From positions 150,774 through 203,050 of the forward strand of contig CAUYUJ010018496.1 in assembly GCA_963575745.1 (NCBI GenBank): a DNA stretch of 52,277 bases. Direction: 5' to 3'. The DNA comes from Prorocentrum cordatum. Taxonomy: Eukaryota; Sar; Dinophyceae; Prorocentrales; Prorocentraceae. Made by a program: the position numbers and the translations under genes. A model generated the notes under the pieces. It was not told where the DNA came from. It saw only the letters and a program-made list of their open reading frames with translations, and searched no databases. Positions within the stretch are counted from its first letter, which is position 1. Each line of letters begins with the position of its first letter. Below are positions 9,483 to 19,455 of this stretch, in pieces.

Positions 9483-10650
9483 ATGGCGCGGGGTTCGTCG
9501 GTCCCGAGGGGCCGAGCTCGAGGACCGTGGAGCAGGTGCCCTGACTACGGAGTCTGCGAGTACAACGCCGAGCTGGCCAAGGCAGGGTGCACCTGTCGAG
9601 GCTGTGGCTCAAGGGCTCCTCTGTACAAGGCGTGCTCGTCGTCGGCGGGGCGGAAGGTCTCCTTCGACTTGACGGGCGACGATGAGGATGAGCTGGTGGT
9701 TCCCCGAGGGGCCAGGGGGGCGGACGGCAAGGGCCGCAACGACGCCAAGGGCGGTCGGCGCGGTGCGGGCCAGGACGTGGCCGCCGTCCTGGAGCAGGCT
9801 TTCCAGGCGATAGAGGAACAAGAGCCCATCGGCTACTTGCGCAAGCAGGTTGACAAGTTCGCATCGGAGGTGACGAAGACCAAGGACGAGCCGTCCCTAG
9901 TCGAGGCGCGTTGTCGTGCCGAAGGTGCTTGCAAGGATGCAGAGCATCGTCGCTCGCAACAAGTTGCACATGTTGTTCGGCTGAGGAGACAGCTGGAGGT
10001 TGCTGAGGAGAAGGACGCGAAGGCGGCGCGGGCGGTGGCCGAGGCCAAGATGACCCGCAAGGCCGCCGCGCAGGCTGTGGCCCACGCCGAAGGCGCACAG
10101 GCCGCACCCGCCGCCCAGCCCGAGGCCCCAGCAGCAACGCCAATGTTTCACGTCAGCTGGGACCAAGAGTTCTTTGACAAGGTTGATAGCATGGAGTGCG
10201 AAGAACACGAGACAGAGGCGCTGAGGGGCATCGAGCTGAATCTTGAGGCCATGCAGGGTGTCATGGCTTCGAAGGAGGCCGAGGCCAAAGCGTGGCTGGA
10301 GCAGACGGAGTCCGTCAAGCGCGACATTGGGCAGAGGCTCGCCAAGAAGGGGCGAGGGGCCGACGGCCAGGCCGCGGCCGGCGGCGGTGGCGCCGAGGCC
10401 GCGCAGCCGCCGCAGGCGGCGGCAGGGGGTTCCCCAGGCGATGTCGCCAGCGGCGAGGCTGCGGCGGCAGGCAGCGGCGCCGGCGTGCCCGACGCCGCGG
10501 CCCAGGCGGCCAAGGAGCAGAAGATTGCGGAGGAAGCGAAGAAGCTGTCGGAGGCCAAGTTCCCGGCGGAGGCACAGAAACAGAAGGGCAAAGCATTGGC
10601 AAGGACGGCAAAGGCTACGGTTTCCAGGCCGGCGGCGCTAGCTCTTGACT
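9483..10650 (+). pseudogene. LINE N-terminal region: zinc-finger-like segment and coiled coil
   Basis: The ATG at 9483 opens a frame that stays open to 11672. Residues ~19-44 contain W-x2-C, C, CTCRGCG and an AP pair, resembling the RanBP2-like finger (W-x-C-x2-C ... C-x2-CG) common at the start of dinoflagellate retroelement frames. Residues ~95-300 are Ala/Glu/Lys/Gln-rich with heptad-like spacing, suggesting a coiled coil, interrupted by Ala/Gly/Pro-rich linkers. By family this is the RNA-binding or assembly part of the polyprotein. The upstream 37 codons of the open frame (from 9372) look unrelated. An earlier start cannot be excluded. Confidence 0.65.
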
Positions 10651-10720
10651 ATCTGGATTTGCGCCGACGGCGGGCGAGCCGCCCGACGAGGCGGAGTGGG
10701 GGCAGCATAGCCGATGACTC

Positions 10721-11430
10721 TATGCCAATGTCACATGCATGGGGGAGAAGTGTTGGAACTGCATCGTTGAGTCCCACATCCACGATGACGGGCCCGGCTC
10801 TGGGAAAAGGCCTCCGCTCGTGCACCAATCCTGCGGGGCCGTCTTCGAAAGCGAGAGCTGCAGTCGGCACCGCGAGGGCGGCGCTGATGGAGCACTCGAA
10901 CGAGGACGGTGAGCGGTTCATGTCAAAGGGGCACATGCAGTCGCATCGCCTTCCAGCTGCCAGGCTAGCTGGGGGCAGGCCGCGCGCGCCTTACCACCCC
11001 AATTGTTTCGACTGCTTTCTTGCAACAGTTGTGCACTTCTCGGGCTTCAGCGCGGTAAGGATAAGCTTACGCGCGCACAGCCGCATAGGGCGCACTGGAG
11101 CCAACGTCGGCAGGTTTCAGAGATTAGCAGGGCCCCTGCGGTCTCTTCAACCCCCCTGGATAGTAGCGGGAGATTTCAACATGGAGCAGTGTCAGCTTGA
11201 TGAGTCAGGCATCGTTCGTCGGCTGCAAGCTGCGGTGGCGCGGGCAAAAGGGGTTGTCACATGTAATATTGGCTCGGGCACGGTCATGGATTATCTTCTT
11301 TGCAGCCAGTCCGCTGTGCCATTTATCGGCGACGTCCGCCCGGTCATCTCGGTGCCCTGGCATCCGCGCAGAGGGCTCGAGATTGCCGCGCGTCGACCTG
11401 GGGAACAAGTCCTGACGAGGGTTCTAGAGG
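10721..11430 (+). pseudogene. LINE endonuclease (EEP/AP-endonuclease type) remnants
   Basis: Frame 2 from 10721 gives YANVTCMGEKCW, resembling the first strand of LINE EEP domains. The reading then returns to frame 3, giving VGRFQRLAGPLRSL and PWIVAGDFNM (about 11155-11184). The GDFN motif carries the metal/phosphate-binding Asp and Asn. GTVMDYLLCS (about 11279) and a W-x-P-x2-GL string follow, as in the family's C-terminal half. Between 10760 and 11040 the domain is not readable in one frame. The domain would nick target DNA for reverse transcription; this copy is broken. Confidence 0.75.
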
Positions 11431-11672
11431 CCCCAGGTCGGCCCCCACAGGTCCCGCGACCGCGTAAGGAAGCCACCGCGGGGTCTATGTCTAGCCATGC
11501 GAAAGCTACGCGTAGGGCGCGGCGCCAACTCGCTGTCGAGAAGCGGGCTACTAAGTTTTCTGCGTCGTTTGAGGATTGTTGTCAGTCTGAGCAATATGTT
11601 GCGAATCCGGAGGACGATGGAGCCGGGGAAAAAAGATCCTTCGGCCCTTGGGATAGGGGGGCTAGATACTGA

Positions 11673-12390
11673 GCCTTTCAAGTCTGATGAGTGGCACGAG
11701 GAGGAAGACCCGTGGGCTGAGGGCTCTCGCTCCGCCCCGGCCCCTCCCCCCCCCCGCTCTTGCTGCGCCCGGTAAAGGAGCATCGCAGCATGCACCCCAG
11801 CCTGGGCCCCCTAACAGGTCTCACGAGGCCCCGGGGGCGCGCCTGAAGTGGCCGAGCAGTCTGGGGTGGAGCCACCGAGAGCTCTTGCTCTTGCTTTTGG
11901 CCATCCTCAGCCGCAGACCCTGGATTCCTCTGGGGCTGGAGGCCCCAAGGGGCTTGGGCTGGAGGGGGAAAGCTCTGGGCGGGGCCCCGTCTTTCGCCAT
12001 CCCGTCCGATTTGCGGGCCAGGTGCAGACGCGATGTAGGGTTTGTTTCTGGAGCAGCCACTCTTCAGTCCCTTGCTCCTGCTTTGCGTCAATCCGTAGCC
12101 GTTCGACTCAAGCCAGCTCAGCTTGAGACTGCGTCGGGCCTCTACGCCACTCGGGCGTCTGCTGTCGAATCCACCATTATTTATTTCTCATCGTTGGGTG
12201 GACTTGCTTCGAGGGCCGTCGCGGGCCGAGGGGCCCAGGTTCGCCGTCGCCACAGCGAAGATGCCGCACAAGGTTCGCGCGACGCCCCTTCGGGATCAGA
12301 TCAGCGGCCGGCGGGCCCAGCACAACGCTCTGCTCGGAGGCCTCTTGTTGCGCTAGACGAAGGACAACGGCGCTCTCCATATCGAGCCCT
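11673..12390 (+). pseudogene. LINE linker between endonuclease and RT, unreadable
   Basis: Continuation of the element on the same strand with Pro/Ala-rich, frame-changing coding relics. No catalytic motif is visible. It is kept inside the LINE because recognisable domains flank it on both sides at family-typical spacing. Confidence 0.5.
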
Positions 12391-12392
12391 AC

Positions 12393-13672
12393 GTGACGGG
12401 ATGTGCACGGCACCTTGCGGATCGGCCCGAGCACGCGCAGCGCGCGTTTATCGGAGGCCGCAACCCCCCGTGGTCGGAGCGGGGGAAGGTTTTGAGCGGC
12501 GCGGGCGAGGCGGTCACACCAGTGCTCGCGAGCTTCGAGGCCAGCGCCAAGAGGGCCATGGGGAGGGCGCAACGCAGGAGTTTAAGGATTTCATGGTCGA
12601 GGATGGGGCCATCGGGACTTTGCGCAAGGCCCTTTCATCAACAGCGTTCGCCAAGCCTCGATCTGGATCAAGGAGATGTTGTTCTCTTTCGCCCACGTGA
12701 TATTATCGACCACAAAGCGAGGACACGTCACGACTCGCGGTCACCAGTTGCCTTGGGCGACGACGAAATCTTTCGGACCTTTGCCAAGATTCAAGCCGCT
12801 GCTGATGATAAGTCGTTGCCTGATATCTCTGTTGTGGAGATCCGGCCAGCCCTTCGCAAGATGAAGGGGCGAGCGGGCCTCGGCGTCGACAGGCTCAACC
12901 CGCTCGGCTTCGAGCGCCATCCCGACGAGGCGCTGGCCGTTTGGGCGCTGCTGTTCCAGGCGCGCGAGTATCATCTCGCGTGGCCTGGCCTGGCGTTGCT
13001 GATTATAGGGCGCCTCTTGCCAAAAAGTCGACTGGAGACCGAATCGTTGGCCTTGCGTCGATGGCGGGGAGGCCGCGGGGCCGCGCGCGCGAAACCCATG
13101 TGCGGAGCCGGCCCTCGGCAGCCGAGGAGCACTGGGACGCAGCAGCACGGGGGAACTCCAGCCTCCGCGAGGCCTTCATCCGAGCGCCGCAGCAGGAGGT
13201 GCCCCACCACCTCGGGGACGCCACAAGGGAGGCCCTTGTCGACATCCAGTCGTTCTACGACTCCATCGAGTGGCCGACGCTGGCCTCCTGCGCACTGGCG
13301 CTGGAGCTCCCGCCGCAGATCTTGCACCTCGAGCTGCTGCAATGCGCGGCGGCTCGGACGTTGAGCCAGCTTGGCGCCGCGACCAGGGCCTCTCAGCCAA
13401 CGCGGAGCGTCGCCCAAGGCCTGCGGGCCGGGACACGCTTCGCCAAGGCGACGACCCACAACGCGCTGGCGACCATCACGGTCTCCCACCCGCGGCTCGG
13501 GCAGCGCATCTGGATCGACGGCCTGCCCCAGTCTGCCCGAGGCTCGCGAGCCGCCGCAAGGATGGATCCGGCCGCGTGCGTGATTGGCGCGCGCGAGGAG
13601 TTGCGGGCCAAGCAGCTACGAGATGCACCGGTGTCCGCCATCGTGCCCCCGTCGCTCCAGGGCGCCAAGTAG
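12393..13672 (+). pseudogene. LINE reverse transcriptase, inactivated
   Basis: Frame 3 gives VVEIRPALRKMKGRAGLGVD (about 12830-12890), the usual RT entry motif. Near 13020 an A5 run marks a shift to frame 2, which restores KSTGDRIVGLAS (RT motif 2). Motif A is LVDIQSFYDSIEW (about 13235-13273), with the first catalytic Asp. Motif B is SVAQGLRAGTRFAKA (about 13408-13452). At the position of motif C the sequence reads WIDGLPQS (about 13510-13534). The usual [FY]xDD is therefore xIDG and the second catalytic Asp is Gly. A TAG stop closes the frame at 13670. RT activity is not expected. Confidence 0.82.
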
Positions 13673-13684
13673 GCGGCGAGGCGC

Positions 13685-14806
13685 GTGAGGCTTGCTGGCT
13701 ATTCTGTCCGGCCAGCCACGCAGGCCGCCTACCTCGGCGTCGACGTGGGCAGCGGAGCGAGGATGTCTCGCGAGAACAGGGTCAAGCGGGATGCGAAACA
13801 TAAGTCCACGAGTGGCAAGGTGCGGGGATACGCTTTTGCGTCGAAGAAGTACCGCGTCACGGGGGGGCTCGAGAAGCAGGGGGCCCAGGCAGCGGGGGTG
13901 CACGGTCACCAGGCCTGCGGCACCTTCGGCGCCAGGCTGACCCTGGCTCGCCGCCGCCCGGGCCAGGCGCTGGCCGCGCCCACGCGCGGGCGCTGTCTGA
14001 CCACGCTGTTGGCGCTGAGGGCGGGGGGCCTGGATCCCGCGATCAAGCTGCCAGCAGAGACGCTGGACATGCGGCTACGCATTTGGAGGGAGCAACCAGG
14101 GCTGCGACCAGGAGCGCGGCAAGGATGGGATAGAGTATACAGGCACATGCAGCAGCTCCCTGCAGCGAAGCGTGTGCGCCATGTGCGGGGGGCCCATCAC
14201 TGCGACCGTCCTCCACTTGATGGAGGCAGGCTGGGATCCGCAGAAGGCTACATCGTGGGACCTCCCCGACAGTCACCCTGCCGTGAGGGACATATGAAAG
14301 TTCGACGACGAGATGTACGCAGGGCTTGCTGTGCTGGACGCGCACCGGGGTTTCATGTCGGAGAGCCAGTCAGCATTTCTGCGGCACAGGTATGGAGCAG
14401 GGCGTCGACTGCCTGCGCCTCGTACCAGATCTTGTTGCAGCAGTTGGCGGCCGTCCTTGCCCATGGGCACAGGCTGTCGGAGGTCATGCTTGCTCGCGCT
14501 GCGGGGGGGTGCTGGCCCCGTCAGCGCAAGAAGGATGAGTTGAGCAAATACGCGGGCGCGGTGGAGTGTCTTCGATGTCGGAAGGCACCAGGGAGCATGC
14601 ACCGCATATGGTTATGTGAATGCAACGAAGGAAGTGGTGCATACGATGAGTCGAACGACCTGATCCCACAAGCTATCGCTCAGGGCGAGGCTGACCAGGG
14701 CTTTTGGCGAACAGGCCTGATGCCAGCGCCCTGGACAGGACAGCAGTGCCAGCACCCTGCGAGACCGACGCCTGGATCGGCACGGAGGAGCTGGACGGGG
14801 AGTTGA
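13685..14806 (+). pseudogene. LINE post-RT region with CCHC-like motif
   Basis: Frame 2 resumes after the stop with AAYLGVDVGSG, CLTTLLAL and LDPAIKLPAETLDMRLRIWR, strings usual after the RT in these elements. A frame-3 stretch (from 14181) gives GPITATVLHLMEAGWDP followed by a TGA near 14295. Frame 2 then carries CLRCRKAPGSMHRIWLC (about 14566-14620), a C-x2-C-x7-H-x4-C motif, and FWRTGLMPAPWTG. The order matches dinoflagellate LINE polyproteins. The motif presumably binds nucleic acid. Confidence 0.75.
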
Positions 14807-15346
14807 TCACCGAGGGCCGCGTCACGGGCGGCTCTGAGCATGCCCCACTTTCCGCCTTTGGCGACGCGAGCGGGGGGCCCGACAGTCAGCAGCCCGCTCT
14901 TCCGCCGCGTCGGCGTAGGAATTGTTTTCATGCGTGTTCTCGAGCCTGAGCTGCAGCTGGCCTCGACTGCGCGCGGCCCTCTTTTCGGGGCCAAGACAGA
15001 TTGCTGTTCGAGGCGAGCTGCGAGTTTTGCTTTTAGCCGCGTGGATGTCCACAGGATCCATTGCGTTCATTTCAGATTGCGAACCAGTCGTTTCAGGGCT
15101 TTATAGCCGCAAGTTCGGAGAGCCCACAGGAGAGGACGCTGACCTGCGGGCACGCTTGGGGTTTTTGCTAACAAAGAGGTCGCACGATGCCATCACTGTC
15201 CTCTTTGTCAGTTCTCACCTGTCTGCCACCGACATCGTGGAAGGGAGAGCGCGGCGGTGGATGGTGGCAGGTAATCTGATAGTTGACGAGATTGCTGGAC
15301 AAGCGGCCAGTGAAGCTCGCCTCCCGGAGGCGGTCCGCCAACAGGT
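14704..15346 (+). pseudogene. LINE RNase H domain, three frames
   Basis: Frame 1 has FGDASGGP (14857-14880), with the first catalytic Asp. Frame 2 continues with RRVGVGIVFM. Frame 3 (from about 14985) gives IAVRGELRVLLLA, with the Glu, and FISDCEPVVSGL, with the next Asp. VLFVSSHLSATDIV and AGNLIVDEIAGQAA follow, with the late His and Asp. All D-E-D-(H)-D positions are still present, although two frame changes prevent translation as one piece. The domain would degrade the RNA of the RNA:DNA hybrid. Confidence 0.85.
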
Positions 15347-15908
15347 TTGTTGCGTGAAAGAGCGGCCCGTCTCGTCAGGATGCGAATTCTTCGGGCCACT
15401 CTTGATTCCATGGCTGCTGAAGATAAGGATAGGAACGCTGCGAAGGAAAAAGATCCTGCCATCCCTGCCCCTCCCCCGCCTCCTGCTGCTGCCTCTCTCG
15501 CCCTTCTTGCTTCGTCCCATTCAGTGGACAGCACAGGGTATAGGTGCACTAGGTGCGGAGGCTCGGCGTCGAAGGCGACGCGGACGGCTTGGCTGAGGTC
15601 CCCGTGCTTCCATCCGATTAACTATAGTGGTGTTTTCTGTTATCCGGAAGCTTGAAGGTGCTATGTTGTACACTGCGGGTGGCTATGTCCACCCCAGTCA
15701 CAGAATGCAGTGTCATGGTGATTTGAAGTTTTGGTGTTGCGTCAGTTGTGGTAGTTATGGTTCCCTGCAATTATTGGCCCTTGGGCGTGCGTGCGTGACA
15801 CCTCCCACTCCCAGCAGGGCCGAACATTTGCGGCTGATCTCCCAGGGCTCGTGGCCAAAGGTCTTGAGCAAAGCTGAGAAAGTCACCAGGCGCAATCGCA
15901 AGGTTTAA
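15347..15908 (+). pseudogene. LINE C-terminal Cys/His segment
   Basis: Frame 2 gives GYRCTRCGGSA (about 15536-15568). Frame 3 then gives HPSHRMQC, FWCCVSCGSY and, after about 10 residues, LALGRACVTPP and LRLISQGSWP, ending at a TAA at 15906. The HPSH, WC-x2-CG and LGxxC-x2-PP spacing is a C-terminal zinc-binding signature I associate with dinoflagellate retroelement proteins. That is family knowledge and not a search result. The region marks the 3' end of the LINE coding part. Confidence 0.75.
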
Positions 15909-15960
15909 GCACTGTGGTGGATTGATTGATTTAGTCAGATGGTCATGCTCATTATCATGC

Positions 15961-16041
15961 TCCTCCTCCTCCTCCTCCTCCTCCTCCTCCTCCTCCTCCT
16001 CCTCCTCCTTATACTCATACTCATATTCACACTCCTCCTCC
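15961..16041. repeat. (CTC)n tract after LINE 3' end
   Basis: Sixteen or so CTC triplets pass into ATACTCATACTCAT and end in CTCCTCCTCC. It begins about 50 bases after the LINE stop codon and could be the element's 3' tail or a microsatellite seeded there. Confidence 0.8.
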
Positions 16042-16362
16042 AGCACCTGGCCCGCTCCAGAAAAGGTCAAGCAGTGGCGAAGCGTCCTGGCTCGCCTATA
16101 GGCCCACCAGAGAATGTTCTAAGAACCTCTGGTGGTATGCAAGAAATGTTGTTGGAAAATGTCTGGCTGAGGCCGTCGTGTTTTAAAACAACGGGTTTAC
16201 GTTATGAGAACATTGTTTAGGCTATCGACTACAACACGTTTAGGTTCTAAGGATTTTTTGTGGTAGGTCTATAGGAGTGCCGGGACGGTCTGTCCCTGCT
16301 CAACTGGCGCCCCAGCAAAGGCTTCGCCTTCGAGGGTCGAAGGAGTTGCCATCCCACACACG
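16042..16362. other. nothing recognised
   Basis: Moderate-GC DNA without a convincing frame or repeat. Confidence 0.5.
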
Positions 16363-16525
16363 ATCGCGTCGCAACCCAAAAAATACGACGGGGGGGTGAC
16401 CGTTTTCGGCCCCGGGGGGCCCTCGCCAGGCCTCGGGACAGTCAAAAACGATTCAGGACGAAAAGCCAGCCTCGGGACTTCAAGGGACCCCGCATTGAAA
16501 AAATCAGGACGTCGCATGTCTGGGT
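16363..16525 (+). mobile_element. dispersed repeat family H, copy 4
   Basis: Carries the H core (CGGCCCCGGGGGGCCCTCG, GGCCTCGGGACAGTCAAAAA), then GATTCAGGACGAAAAGCC without interruption, and the 3' edge TGAAAAAATCAGGACGTCGC. It serves as an empty-site comparison for composite element 1. A GCCGGCGGAAG-rich repeat follows at 16566-16612. Confidence 0.7.
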
Positions 16526-16749
16526 TGCCATCTTTTTCTCGGCGGGAGGCGGCGGAAGTAAAACGAGGCCGCCCGCCGGCGGAAGTTGGTGGGAGGCCGG
16601 CGGAAGCCGGCGGATGCGCCCTCAAGAAGTGGAAACGTTTTTGAGTTCAGGGTTTCCGGAATCGGCCACTCATGCGCAGCAGTGATCTCCCGTTGGCTCG
16701 GGCAGCACTCTGAGCCCCGCCGCTCTGCAGCGTAGGTTCCCTTGGGCAG

Positions 16750-16960
16750 GGCCCACTCCGATCCCGTCGGTCCGATGCAAGATCAACATCGGCCGGCCCG
16801 GTCCGATTAGATTCCGATATCCCGACGATCCAGGGCGGCACTTTGCTTGCATGGCGCTGTTGCGCGTCCCGGCGCGGCCGATCCGATTCGATTCCGACTG
16901 TGCGCCGATGCCAGCCGATCCGACGCACAGTCCGATTGGATCCGATTGACCGATTCAATG
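16750..16960. repeat. CCGATT/GGTCCGAT-rich patch 1
   Basis: Repeated strings of the form TCCGATT, GATTCCGA and GATCCGATT over about 200 bases. A second, denser patch with the same words lies at 25150-25380. Non-coding low-complexity DNA. Confidence 0.5.
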
Positions 16961-17332
16961 CTGGCTGATCCTGCCCTGGCCGCCAGAGGGGGGCCCTCCG
17001 GAGCGGTCCGGCGTTTCCCGACTCTGAGAGGCGGGCGCCGCTGCGGCCTCCACGGCGGCCGCCGCGGCGGCCGCGCGGCAGCGCGGCACCTGCCAGACGG
17101 AAGGCGCAGAAGGTCCAGGTCGATGACATTGCATCACTGGTCCCCGCGAGGGCCCCCAGACGCCGAACACACCGCCCCAACCCCCCGCCCTGATCCGCTC
17201 ATAAGCCGAGGGGGCCTCGCCCTGCAGGCCGGAGGAGCGACGCTTCCTGCCAAGAGCACGCACCCGAAGCGGCAGCAGCAGCGGCGCGCCCCCCGACACA
17301 GTGCGCACCGCAGGCCACCAAAGGCCAATGTC
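16961..17332. other. no gene supported
   Basis: GC-rich, with GGCCGCCGCGGCGGCCGC near 17057-17075. Overlapping frames exist on both strands without motifs. Confidence 0.45.
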
Positions 17333-17338
17333 AAGTCG

Positions 17339-18440
17339 GGCGTGTCCCTCTACAGGAGGAATATTCAAAAATAGGGGACCACTTTTTGAGCATTTGTTGG
17401 CCATCTTGGAGCATTTTCCCTACCTAGGCTCTGCCTAGAAGGGTTCTTACTCGGTGAGCTTAAAGGGCCGGGCAGTGTTCCACGCCCCGGGCGGTTCCCC
17501 CAGCATCCGCCCCGCGGTTCCCCCAGTGACGTTCTCTTAGCTCAGCGTTGCTTATCTCATCTTAGCTTAGCTTATTTAATCTTAGTTTAGCTTAGCTTCA
17601 TCGTAGCTCAGTTTTATATTAGCTTAACTTACCTTCGTCTCAGCTTCGCCGAGCTTTAGCATAGCAGAGCACAGCATAGCATAGCAGAGCGTAGCACAGC
17701 ACAGCGCAGCACAGCATCTCATAGCAAAGCCCAGCATAGCACAGCATAGCGCAGCATAGCATAGCATAGCGCAGCACAGCACAGCGCAACATAGCACAGC
17801 GCAGCTTAGCATAGCATAGCATAGCATATCATAGCATAGCATAGCATATCATAGCGCAGCATAGCATAGCATAACATAGCATAGCATAGCATAGCACAGC
17901 TTAGCATAGCATCGCATAGCATAGCATAGCTCAGCATAGCACAGCGCAGCATGACATAGCATAGCTTAGCATAGCATAGCATAGCATATCATAGCGCAGC
18001 ATAGCATAGCATAGCATAGCATAGCGCAGCATAGCATAGCATAGCATAGCGCAGCACAGCACAGCGCAACATAGCACAGCGCAGCTTAGCATAGCATAGC
18101 ATAGCATATCATAGCATAGCACCGCATATCATAGCGCAGCATAGCATAGCATAGCATAGCATAGTATAGCACAGCTTAGCATAGCATCGCATAGCATAGC
18201 ATAGCTTAGCATAGCACAGCGCAGCATGACATAGCATAGCTTAGCATAGCATAGCATAGCATAGCATATCATAGCGCAGCATAGCATAGCATAGCATAGC
18301 ATAGCGCAGCATAGCATGGCATAGCATAGCATAGCATAACATAGCATAGCAACTAATGCTGCTCTCCTAGGGGCTCCGACTTCTAGGTAGGGTCGCACTG
18401 GGGTAATTTGTTGTACTTTTAATTTGTCATCCAGAATCCC
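17339..18440. mobile_element. possible inverted-repeat-bounded unit containing the AGCAT satellite
   Basis: The left side holds GTGTCCCTCTACAGGAGG then AATATTCAAAAATAG (17341-17374) and CCCTACCTAG (17418-17427). The right side holds the inverted CTAGGTAGGG (18383-18392) and a GAATCCCCC string near 18432 that resembles the family end inverted. Between them lies the satellite. A 10-bp inverted pair plus weak outer similarity is suggestive only. Confidence 0.4.
17530..18358. repeat. AGCAT/AGCAC pentanucleotide satellite
   Basis: About 830 bases of AGCAT with AGCAC, AGCGC, AGCTT and ATATC variants. Larger blocks repeat (for example CATAGCATATCATAGCGCAG at several places), so it has higher-order duplication. 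The minus-strand Met-Leu-Cys-Tyr-Ala frames are artefacts of the 5-base period. Confidence 0.92.
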
Positions 18441-18566
18441 CCGAGGAGCGGGCGCTGGCCGGCGGTCCTCCGGCCGTCAGCGCCTCGCCTCGCCACGCCC
18501 GGCCTCCCCGCGCTCGGCGGCTTCTCGGCCTCGCTCGCTGGCCTGGGCCCGTGGGGTCTCCCCTTA

Positions 18567-18732
18567 GCTCGGGCCTGTCCCTCTACAGGGGGGATATTCA
18601 AAAATAGTTTTAAAAAGTTTGGGGACGATTTCTAACATATATATATATAGATGTATATATTGCCATTTGGGGGCATTTTTAGGGCATTTTTATTTTTCAT
18701 TCAAAATCCCCCTGTAGGGGGACAGGCCCGAC
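18567..18732. mobile_element. 166-bp MITE-like unit with inverted ends
   Basis: The left end GGGCCTGTCCCTCTACAGGG (18570-18589), followed by GGGATATTCAAAAA, is mirrored by the right end ending in CCCCCTGTAGGGGGACAGGC (about 18708-18727). The interior is AT-rich with a TATATATATA run. A related left end occurs alone at 17341. No coding capacity. Short non-autonomous DNA-transposon remnants commonly look like this. Confidence 0.6.
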
Positions 18733-18784
18733 TTAAGTCTCCCCCTCGGCTTCGCGCAGGAGTGGCCTCAGGTGCGGGCTCCCC

Positions 18785-18960
18785 AGACCCCCTCGCGTTG
18801 TGGAAAGATCACGACGTGAGGTTCTTCTTTATTTTCAGCCTCCGGGTGCCCCTACCGGGCCTCGGGAGCGTCAAACATTGACTCAGGATGCAAAACCGGT
18901 CCCGGGGAAGGGGTCCAGATTTCTGGGGGTCGACGTCATGAAAAAATCATGACGTCGGGG
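18785..18960 (+). mobile_element. dispersed repeat family H, copy 5, with perfect hairpin
   Basis: The most complete H copy. It has the core CTACCGGGCCTCGGGAGCGT, then GACTCAGGATGCAAAACC, GGTCCCGGGGAAGGGGTCC and a perfect hairpin at 18931-18957 (arms CGACGTCATGA and TCATGACGTCG, loop AAAAA). A similar hairpin-like GATCACGACG lies at the 5' edge. Confidence 0.75.
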
Positions 18961-18965
18961 GTCGG

Positions 18966-19319
18966 GGTCACAGGGGTCCCCCCAGCATTGCCCGGAACGT
19001 CTGGAGCTGGCCTGCCCGCGGCCCCCTGAGGCCGCGGACCGAAGGTCACTCTTCTTGCCAAGGGTCATTCCTGCGTGTAACGTGGATGCCCCTCGCGACA
19101 GCGGCCGTTGCCAGGGAGCTCAGGGGCAACGCTAGAGGGGCTAGGCTCAGAAGAGGTTCGAGGTTCGAGGTTCGAGGTTAGCGGCGGTCTCGCCCCCCAT
19201 CGAGAGACGGGCGGCGTCGCTCGTCCCGTCGGCAATGGACAGGCCGCGGACTTCAGGGAGCGAGCTGTCAGGGAAACTAACTCCAGGGGTTAGCATCAGG
19301 GGCAACATTGGTGGAGCTT
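18966..19319. other. no gene; short GAGGTTC tandem
   Basis: Contains a four-fold GAGGTTC tandem at about 19157-19186. No domain is visible in any frame. Confidence 0.45.
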
Positions 19320-19455
19320 CGAGGATTCAGGTTTTCCCACGCTTTCGTCGGTTCTCGGCGGTTTTCCAGCCTCGGGATGCTTTCCGGCAGCTGCGCCTCG
19401 CCGAAGCGGGTCCAGGGGTGCCCGGATCTCCCGGAACGGCCGCCAGAGAGCCTGA
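19320..19455 (+). repeat. dispersed repeat shared with 3670-3812
   Basis: Second copy of the CGGGATGCTTTC and CAGCTGCGCCTCGCCG segment. Both copies precede CCCGGATC and a GGNNCGCCG-like string. Confidence 0.55.

Larger units (their letters stand above)
9483..15908 (+). mobile_element. degenerate dinoflagellate-type LINE (non-LTR retrotransposon)
   Basis: About 6.4 kb on one strand with the domain order N-terminal Cys-rich segment, coiled coil, EEP endonuclease, reverse transcriptase, RNase H, C-terminal Cys/His segment. The domains sit in changing frames (3, 2, 3, then 3, 2, 3, 2, 1, 2, 3, 2, 3) with in-frame stops, so it cannot make an intact polyprotein. The GC-rich codon pattern persists across domains, which implies a fairly young corpse. 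No target-site duplication could be defined. The 3' end is probably just before the (CTC)n tract at 15961. Sub-domains are listed separately. Confidence 0.88.

Noticed and set aside
17530-18358. CRISPR array
   Set aside because: There are no unique spacers between repeats; it is a plain tandem satellite. The 73-bp arrays were rejected for the same reason.
17624-18398. Minus-strand Met-Leu-Cys-Tyr-Ala repeat proteins
   Set aside because: Product of the 5-base AGCAT satellite; several frames give the same type of peptide.
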